NCBI GenBank assembly: GCA_021817625.1
Contig: JAKASY010000033.1
Location: 1 to 9,802, forward strand
DNA from: Bacillota bacterium
GTDB lineage: Bacteria; Bacillota_E; JAJZYS01; JAILZS01
Direction of reading: 5' to 3'
Length of the DNA: 9,802 bases
Below, one piece after another: positions 6,646 through 9,802 of the stretch. The notes below the pieces were generated by a model. That model did no database searches. It was not told where the DNA came from and worked only from the letters and a program-made list of their open reading frames with translations. The translations under genes were made by a program, and so were the position numbers. Positions within the stretch are counted from its first letter, which is position 1; the number at the start of each line of letters is the position of its first letter.

Positions 6646-7447
6646 GACGCAGCGCCTCCCTTCCGCGCCCTACGCCCAGCGCGCCGAACACCTCGCCCTT
6701 GAGGCGGGCAAAACCCGCGGTGAGCGTCACCTCGCGTCGGCGCGGGCGCCCGAACGGCACGGGGAGGTCGAGGCGCACACCGGCCGGCCGGCCGCCCAGG
6801 ACGACCACCCGGTCGGCCAGGTAGAGCGCCTCCTCCACGTCGTGGGTGACCAGGAGGACGGTCTGCCCCGCCGTCAGGGCCGCGCCCATGAGCCAGTCCT
6901 GCAGATCCGCGCGGGTGAGGGCGTCGAGGGCGCCGAACGGCTCGTCCAGGAGCAGCGCCCCCCGCTCGGGCAGCACCGTGCGCAGGAAGGCCACGCGCTG
7001 GCGCATGCCGCCCGACAGGGCGTCCGGCCGGCTCGTGGCGTAACCCGCGAGTCCGAAGCGCTCGAGCAGCCGGCTTGCCCCCGCCCGCGCCTGCGGCGTC
7101 GGCACGCCCGCGACGCGCAGGGGCAGGCCGACGTTGTCCTCGACCGAGCGCCACGGCAGGAGGGCGTCGCGCTGGGGCATGTAGGCGCACGCGCCGAGCA
7201 CCGCCGCACCCTCGCGCCCAAGCGCCGCGACGCGGCCGCGGTCCGGCGCGAGGAGGCCCGCCAGGAGGTTCAGGATCGTCGACTTGCCGCTGCCCGACGG
7301 GCCTACGACCGCGCAGAACTCGCCCGCGGCGATGGTGAGCGAGAACGCCTCGAGCACGGGCCGGCGATCGCCGCCGGTCGGAAAGCCCATCGTGACCTCG
7401 TCCAGCAGGAGCGCCGGGGCACCCGCTGCGGTAGCGCGATCGGACAA
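6632..7447 (-). CDS. thiZ: ABC transporter ATPase, thiamine precursor uptake
   Basis: 271 residues from the proposed TTG at 7445-7447. All nucleotide-binding motifs are intact: Walker A GPSGSGKST (49-57), Q-loop Gln92 in MPQRD, signature LSGGMRQR (144-151), Walker B ALLLDEP (164-170), D-loop ALDA (173-176) and switch His202 in VTHD. It energises import through ThiX. The frame is open back to 7621, but that would translate the TPP riboswitch and its terminator, so the true start must be downstream. TTG 7447 keeps the usual first strand (PALLLDEVTMGF) and has a G-run 7 bases upstream. The ATG at 7388-7390 has GAGG nearby but would remove that strand. The start is uncertain; the function is not. 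First gene of the thiZXY operon. Confidence 0.9.
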   Translation of the reverse strand: MSDRATAAGAPALLLDEVTMGFPTGGDRRPVLEAFSLTIAAGEFCAVVGPSGSGKSTILNLLAGLLAPDRGRVAALGREGAAVLGACAYMPQRDALLPWRSVEDNVGLPLRVAGVPTPQARAGASRLLERFGLAGYATSRPDALSGGMRQRVAFLRTVLPERGALLLDEPFGALDALTRADLQDWLMGAALTAGQTVLLVTHDVEEALYLADRVVVLGGRPAGVRLDLPVPFGRPRRREVTLTAGFARLKGEVFGALGVGRGREALRHGGG

Positions 7448-7479
7448 AAAGACGCCCCCCCGCCCAGGGGACGGGAGGC
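7446..7479 (-). terminator. Riboswitch-controlled intrinsic terminator
   Basis: On the minus strand GCCTCCC (7479-7473) can pair with a G-rich arm (GGGGGGC, 7460-7454); a shifted register, CGTCCCC with GGGGGCG, is also possible. The hairpin is followed by GTC and then five T, the expected U-tract, in otherwise T-poor DNA. It lies between the TPP riboswitch and thiZ. Its 5' arm is complementary to the 3' strand of riboswitch helix P1 (see 7473-7511), the standard arrangement for termination in response to ligand. Confidence 0.8.
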
Positions 7480-7511
7480 AAACCAATGGCCTTTCGGCCG
7501 TTGCCTTCCCT
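7473..7511 (-). promoter_or_regulatory. Antiterminator of the TPP switch
   Basis: The RNA segment GGGAAGGCAA (7510-7501), which ends helix P1 of the riboswitch, can pair with TTGCCTCCC (7481-7473), the 5' arm of the terminator: 9 bp with one bulged A. The intervening loop carries its own small hairpin, GGCC-GAAA-GGCC (7499-7488), with a GNRA tetraloop. Without TPP this pairing would block the terminator and let thiZXY be transcribed. With TPP, P1 holds its strand and frees the terminator arm. The pairing is read directly from the sequence; the switching behaviour is inferred. Confidence 0.72.
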
Positions 7512-7586
7512 ACGCTGGCATTACCCAGATCAGGGGGTAAGGGTCTGCGCCGCACGGGCGCACTCTCAGCTTGAGCTCCCCTAGGC
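7503..7586 (-). promoter_or_regulatory. TPP riboswitch (THI element)
   Basis: The minus strand contains the conserved core: TAGGGGAGC, then GCTGAGAG, ACCCTT, CCCCTGATCTGGGTAATGCC and AGCGTAGGGA, in the right order and spacing for a thiamine pyrophosphate aptamer. P1 is closed by TGCCT with AGGCA, one pair beyond the ends given. P2 is very short (AGC-TCAA-GCT). A variable 6-bp stem TGCGCC/GGCGCA with loop CGTGC sits before ACCCTT. The CTGAGA and CTGATCTGG/TAATGCCAGCG segments form the pyrimidine- and pyrophosphate-binding pockets in known structures. It lies directly upstream of thiZXY, with a terminator after it, so high TPP should switch off uptake of the precursor. Confidence 0.96.
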
Positions 7587-7592
7587 ACGCGT

Positions 7593-7621
7593 ACTATAGC
7601 CGAAGCCCGCCGGGCAGGCAA
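7593..7621 (-). promoter_or_regulatory. Sigma-70/sigma-A type promoter of the thiZXY operon
   Basis: The -35 TTGCCT (7621-7616) and -10 TATAGT (7598-7593) are separated by exactly 17 bases on the minus strand. Transcription would begin near 7586-7587, right at the 5' base of riboswitch helix P1, leaving almost no extra leader. Both boxes match the consensus at four or five of six positions. Confidence 0.75.
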
Positions 7622-7675
7622 GGGTCCGCTGCCATCGGCTGGTCAGGCGGGACGGGCCCGCGCCGGAGGGCAAGG

Positions 7676-8270
7676 GTCATCAACATCAAGATCACGCCGG
7701 GTCAGGCCAACGACCGACCCCAGGCCGAAGAGGTGCTCGCGGCCCACCCGGACGTCCTGATCGGCGAGCACGACCCGCAGACCGCCGCCACTTTCCTGAC
7801 GGACCTTGCGGAGCTCAAGCACGGCCACATCATCCCCCTGGTCGAGTCCGACGCAGGGGCCGCTGCCGACTTCTGTCAGGCCGTGCCAAGGCCCTCGGCC
7901 CCAAGGTGGCAAGCCAGCAGAGCCGCGCGCTGATGGTGGCCGGATCGCTGCACACCCAGGCGTACGCCGAGTTTCTGAAGGCCTTCCGGGCGGTCTATCC
8001 GAATCAGCAGTTGGAGGAGTGGTTTTTGTCCCCGCTCTTGGCATGGCCGAGGCTCAGACCATGAACCCCGCTGTGTGGGTGAGCGACATCCTCTCCATCA
8101 CCGATGGACACGGCCCGACCGTCCGGGCCCACGCGCAAGGCATCGCCGCCATCAAAGCCGGGAAGAAGCGCCGCTACGTCGGGGCGTCGGGTGCCATCGT
8201 CTTCACTCGGTGCCACAACGCCTCGGGCAGCTTCTCGGCGATCGGGTTGCACACCAGTGGCCAGTGCTAG
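7676..8270 (+). pseudogene. Decayed sugar-type periplasmic binding protein (class I, Peripla_BP-like)
   Basis: Three blocks in three frames read as one protein. Block 1 (7676 to about 7884) includes INIKITPGQANDRPQAEEVL, HPDVLIGEHDPQTAATFL and IIPLVESDAGAAADF. Block 2 (about 7885-8030) reads AKALGPK, then LMVAGSLHTQAYAEFLKAF, RAVYPNQQLEEWF. Block 3 (about 8030-8270) reads LGMAEAQTMNPAVWVSDILS and IAAIKAGKKRRYVGASGAIV, ending in TAG. The order matches ribose-type binding proteins: first-lobe strands, 'IPVV..D', 'G....A..R..GF..A', 'AI.AAGK....VGASG'. The signal peptide and first strands are missing. The 'DN..AG' segment between blocks 1 and 2 appears deleted, and the last 60 or so residues are replaced. 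The second break lies at a run of five T and could be a sequencing error; the other losses are too large for that. Confidence 0.72.
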
Positions 8271-8316
8271 GGGCTCGCGCCGTTCATCAAGTTCGGTTCG
8301 TCGCGGGGGTGGGACG

Positions 8317-9246
8317 ATGGCCGAGGTATCGTGGCCGCGCGTGCTGGTGGTGGGCTCCGGGGGGCTTGGCGCCTACCTGGGCGGGAGGTTGCTCCAGGCG
8401 GGCCTGGACGTGACCTTTCGGGCCCGATCGGCGCGGGCCGCGGAGCTGGCCCGGGGCCTGAGGATCGCGAGCGTGCACGGGGACTGGTTTGCGCCCTCCC
8501 CGAACGTCTCTTCGCCCGGCGAGGCCTTGGCGAACGGCTTTGACGTGGTTCTCCTCACCGTCAAGACCTATGACCTGGACGAGGCGGTGGAAGACGCCGT
8601 GCCCCTGGCCGGTCCCGGCGCAGTCTTCCTGCCGCTGCAAAACGGGGGCGAGCACGTCGACCGGCTGGCGCGACGCCTGGGCCCGGAGCGCGTGGCGCCG
8701 GGGGTCGTGTACGTGGAGTCGGATTGGCAGGACGGCGCAGTCCGGCAGACGAGCCCGTTTCAACGCGTCCTGGCCGGACCCCCAGCCGGCCGGGAGGCAG
8801 CGGTGTCAGCCGTCATCGAGGCTTGGCGGTCCGTGGGCGTGAAGGCCGAGGACAGCCCCGACATGCGCCGGGAGCTGTGGCTCAAGTGGATGCTCATCTC
8901 CCCGTTCGCGGCCCTCACGTGCCTGGCGCGGGCCGACATGGCCCACGCTTGGGCGGACCGGGAGCTTGCGGGGCTGGGCGAGGCCCTGATGGACGAGTTC
9001 GTCTCCCTGGCGCCGGTGTGGAGCGCGACCCTCGACGCCCCCACGCTCGAAGGGCAACTCCAGCGCCTGCACCAGCTGGGACAGGGCTCGATGACCTCCA
9101 TGGCCCGCGATCTTCTGGCCGGCCGCCGGCTCGAGCTGGACGCCATCCACCGGGCGGTCGTGCGTCTGGGCCAGGTCTCCGGCGTGCCCACCCCGGCCCA
9201 CGCCAGCGTGGTCCGGCGCCTGGCCCCGTTCGAGCATCCCGCGTGA
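8317..9246 (+). CDS. Ketopantoate reductase family protein (ApbA/PanE type)
   Basis: 309 residues, the usual length. The N-terminal Rossmann domain has GSGGLGAYLGGRLLQAG (13-29) for NADP(H), TVKTYDL (81-87) with the conserved Lys83, and LQNGGEH (107-113) with Asn109 matching Asn98 of E. coli PanE. In the C-terminal helical domain Lys190 (ELWLK), Ser261 and Glu273 (SMARDLLAGRRLELD) align with catalytic or binding Lys176, Ser244 and Glu256. The asparagines normally 4 and 8 residues after the Lys are Ile194 and Ala198 here, so true 2-dehydropantoate reduction (pantothenate/CoA pathway) is possible but not assured; another 2-oxoacid may be the substrate. I chose the ATG at 8317 because homology starts there and a G-rich GGGGGTGGGAC lies just upstream. 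The open frame back to 8104 overlaps the binding-protein remnant. It ends convergent to the DUF2600 gene. Confidence 0.85.
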   Translation: MAEVSWPRVLVVGSGGLGAYLGGRLLQAGLDVTFRARSARAAELARGLRIASVHGDWFAPSPNVSSPGEALANGFDVVLLTVKTYDLDEAVEDAVPLAGPGAVFLPLQNGGEHVDRLARRLGPERVAPGVVYVESDWQDGAVRQTSPFQRVLAGPPAGREAAVSAVIEAWRSVGVKAEDSPDMRRELWLKWMLISPFAALTCLARADMAHAWADRELAGLGEALMDEFVSLAPVWSATLDAPTLEGQLQRLHQLGQGSMTSMARDLLAGRRLELDAIHRAVVRLGQVSGVPTPAHASVVRRLAPFEHPA

Positions 9247-9272
9247 TGTAGGCGCAATGGCCCGGGCTGGCC

Positions 9273-9314
9273 AGCGGCACGCAAGCGCAGCCGCTGCATG
9301 CCGCTTTGTGCCGC
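9273..9314. terminator. Possible bidirectional terminator between convergent genes
   Basis: The 146-base gap between the two stop codons holds two mutually exclusive pairings that share a left arm: AGCGGCA (9273-9279) with TGCCGCT (9299-9305), or GCGGCAC (9274-9280) with GTGCCGC (9308-9314). An inner GCAG-CCG-CTGC lies at 9287-9297. There is no clear U-tract beyond a short TTT. The position favours a shared terminator; the GC content weakens the case. Confidence 0.4.
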
Positions 9315-9392
9315 GCCGCCGTCGACACCCAGGCAGCCCCTGCGCCATCCCACGCCAGGCGCGTCTCGCCCGCGCGACCGGCGCGCCCATCC

Positions 9393-9802
9393 TCAGGTGC
9401 GGGCGCGGGCGGCGGCGCGGCGCGGCGGGAGACCCGGCTGCCCCGGCAGCTGCTCCGGGCGCGCGGCGGCGAGGCCGCGGCGGCGCCACACCACAAGCGT
9501 CACCCCGAACAGCCACGCGGTCGGGCCGCCCTCGCGCCATAGCGTGAGACGCCACCGCAGGGGCAGCCGGCGCGCCTTGGGGTCGCTCAGGTAGGTGGCG
9601 AGAAGGCCCTCGACCAGGACCCCCGCCAGGGGGTCCTGGTCGAGGCGGCGTCGGCAGGCGCGCATCAGGCGCGCGAGCCCCTGGACGGGTGCGTCGCCCG
9701 CCCCGAGACAGTCGATCCAGTTGAGGTCGCCGCTGTTCGCGTCCTCCGTCCGGTCGACCAGGGCGTCGAGGAGGATGTGAAGCGCGCCCACCCACGAGAT
9801 CG
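9393..9802 (-). CDS. DUF2600 / tetraprenyl-beta-curcumene synthase-like protein, C-terminal part (5' end outside window)
   Basis: About 135 C-terminal residues are visible; the frame runs off the right edge, and the GTG at 9791 is internal, not a start. The fragment begins ISWVGALHILLDALVDRTED, followed by GDLNWID. This closely follows the DUF2600 pattern 'W-x-x-x-L-H-I-L-L-D-x-x-I-D-x-x-E-D-x-x-x-G-D-L-N', whose acidic residues are thought to bind Mg2+-diphosphate. VEGLLATYLSDPKARRLPL follows, also typical of the family. Characterised members (YtpB of Bacillus) cyclise linear C35 prenyl diphosphates to sesquarterpenes. Because the N-terminal half is outside the window, the substrate cannot be judged. 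The tail (about the last 45 residues) has one hydrophobic stretch, TAWLFGVTLVVW, then a basic Pro/Ala-rich end. The gene contains a perfect hairpin at 9608-9645. Confidence 0.82.
   Translation of the reverse strand, partial: ISWVGALHILLDALVDRTEDANSGDLNWIDCLGAGDAPVQGLARLMRACRRRLDQDPLAGVLVEGLLATYLSDPKARRLPLRWRLTLWREGGPTAWLFGVTLVVWRRRGLAAARPEQLPGQPGLPPRRAAARART
9608..9645. repeat. Perfect 17-bp inverted repeat with 4-base loop inside the DUF2600 gene
   Basis: CCTCGACCAGGACCCCC (9608-9624), loop GCCA (9625-9628), then GGGGGTCCTGGTCGAGG (9629-9645): the arms are perfect reverse complements. In the coding frame (minus strand) it encodes LDQDPLAGVLVEG, directly before the conserved GLLATYLSDPK block, so it sits within conserved coding sequence and does not break the frame. 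A hairpin of this length and perfection is not expected from codon bias alone. Confidence 0.9.

Noticed and set aside
4289..7540. A very long open frame on the plus strand opposite the thi operon
   Set aside because: It is antisense to three clear ABC transporter genes and the riboswitch. Its composition (Arg, Ala, Gly, Pro and His in low-complexity order) is that of a high-GC shadow frame, and it shows no domain.
7448..7621. N-terminal extension of ThiZ to a start at 7621
   Set aside because: It would translate the promoter, TPP riboswitch and terminator. ABC ATPases of this type do not have such a leader.
8112..8129. Inverted repeat GGCCCG/CGGGCC
   Set aside because: Only 6 bp, made of common GC words, and inside the pseudogene; this is expected by chance at this GC content.
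8104..8316. N-terminal extension of the PanE-like protein
   Set aside because: It overlaps the binding-protein remnant in another frame. The Rossmann fold begins immediately after the ATG at 8317.
9396..9450. GC-only simple-sequence stretch (gcgggcgcgggcggcggcgc)
   Set aside because: It encodes the Ala/Arg/Pro-rich tail of the DUF2600 protein. Such runs are usual in this genome, and no exact tandem unit is repeated.
1..9802. tRNA, rRNA, CRISPR arrays, insertion sequences, integrases, phage genes, toxin-antitoxin pairs
   Set aside because: I looked on both strands for tRNA arms, regular spaced repeats, terminal inverted repeats with transposase motifs and recombinase motifs, and saw none. 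Apart from the two remnants nothing indicates a mobile element.

Overview
The window is a very GC-rich stretch of bacterial chromosome with dense, ordinary housekeeping genes, frequent GTG/TTG starts, clear Shine-Dalgarno sites and 4-base overlaps between operon members. The host cannot be named from this sequence. A tetraprenyl-beta-curcumene-synthase-type gene (DUF2600, mainly known from Bacillota), a TPP riboswitch that appears to act by transcription termination, and the moxR-DUF58-DUF4129 order would fit a high-GC Bacillota-like lineage. That is an inference of low to moderate confidence.

Left part, 1-2562 (+): the end of a MoxR-type AAA+ ATPase, a DUF58 protein and a multi-pass DUF4129 membrane protein form one tightly coupled operon. 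It meets, tail to tail, a minus-strand pair at 2584-3712: a small DUF2203 protein followed by the phosphate-signalling regulator PhoU. A perfect TATAAT box lies upstream of the pair. From 3795 to about 4770 no intact gene is visible. This stretch holds a strong hairpin, the decayed C-terminal part of a DHA2-type MFS exporter, a perfect 17-bp palindrome, and the terminator-like hairpin of the next operon.

Centre, 4707-7621 (-): a complete thiamine-precursor uptake unit, read as promoter (TTGCCT-17 bp-TATAGT), TPP riboswitch, antiterminator/terminator, then thiZ (ATPase), thiX (permease), thiY (binding protein) and a final hairpin. The 3' strand of riboswitch helix P1 is nearly complementary to the 5' arm of the terminator. 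This gives a readable switch: with TPP bound, the terminator forms and uptake is shut off. The likely TTG start of thiZ falls inside the terminator U-tract, so translation may be controlled as well.

Right part, 7676-9802: a frameshifted, truncated sugar-type periplasmic binding protein pseudogene (+), an ApbA/PanE-type ketopantoate reductase family gene (+) that lacks two usual active-site asparagines, and, convergent to it, the 3' part of the DUF2600 terpene-synthase-like gene (-). The DUF2600 gene contains a perfect 17-bp-stem hairpin inside its coding sequence.

No wholly new system stands out. The points most worth a second look are the architecture of the thi switch, the intragenic perfect hairpin, and the way the intact thi cassette sits between two decayed transport genes.
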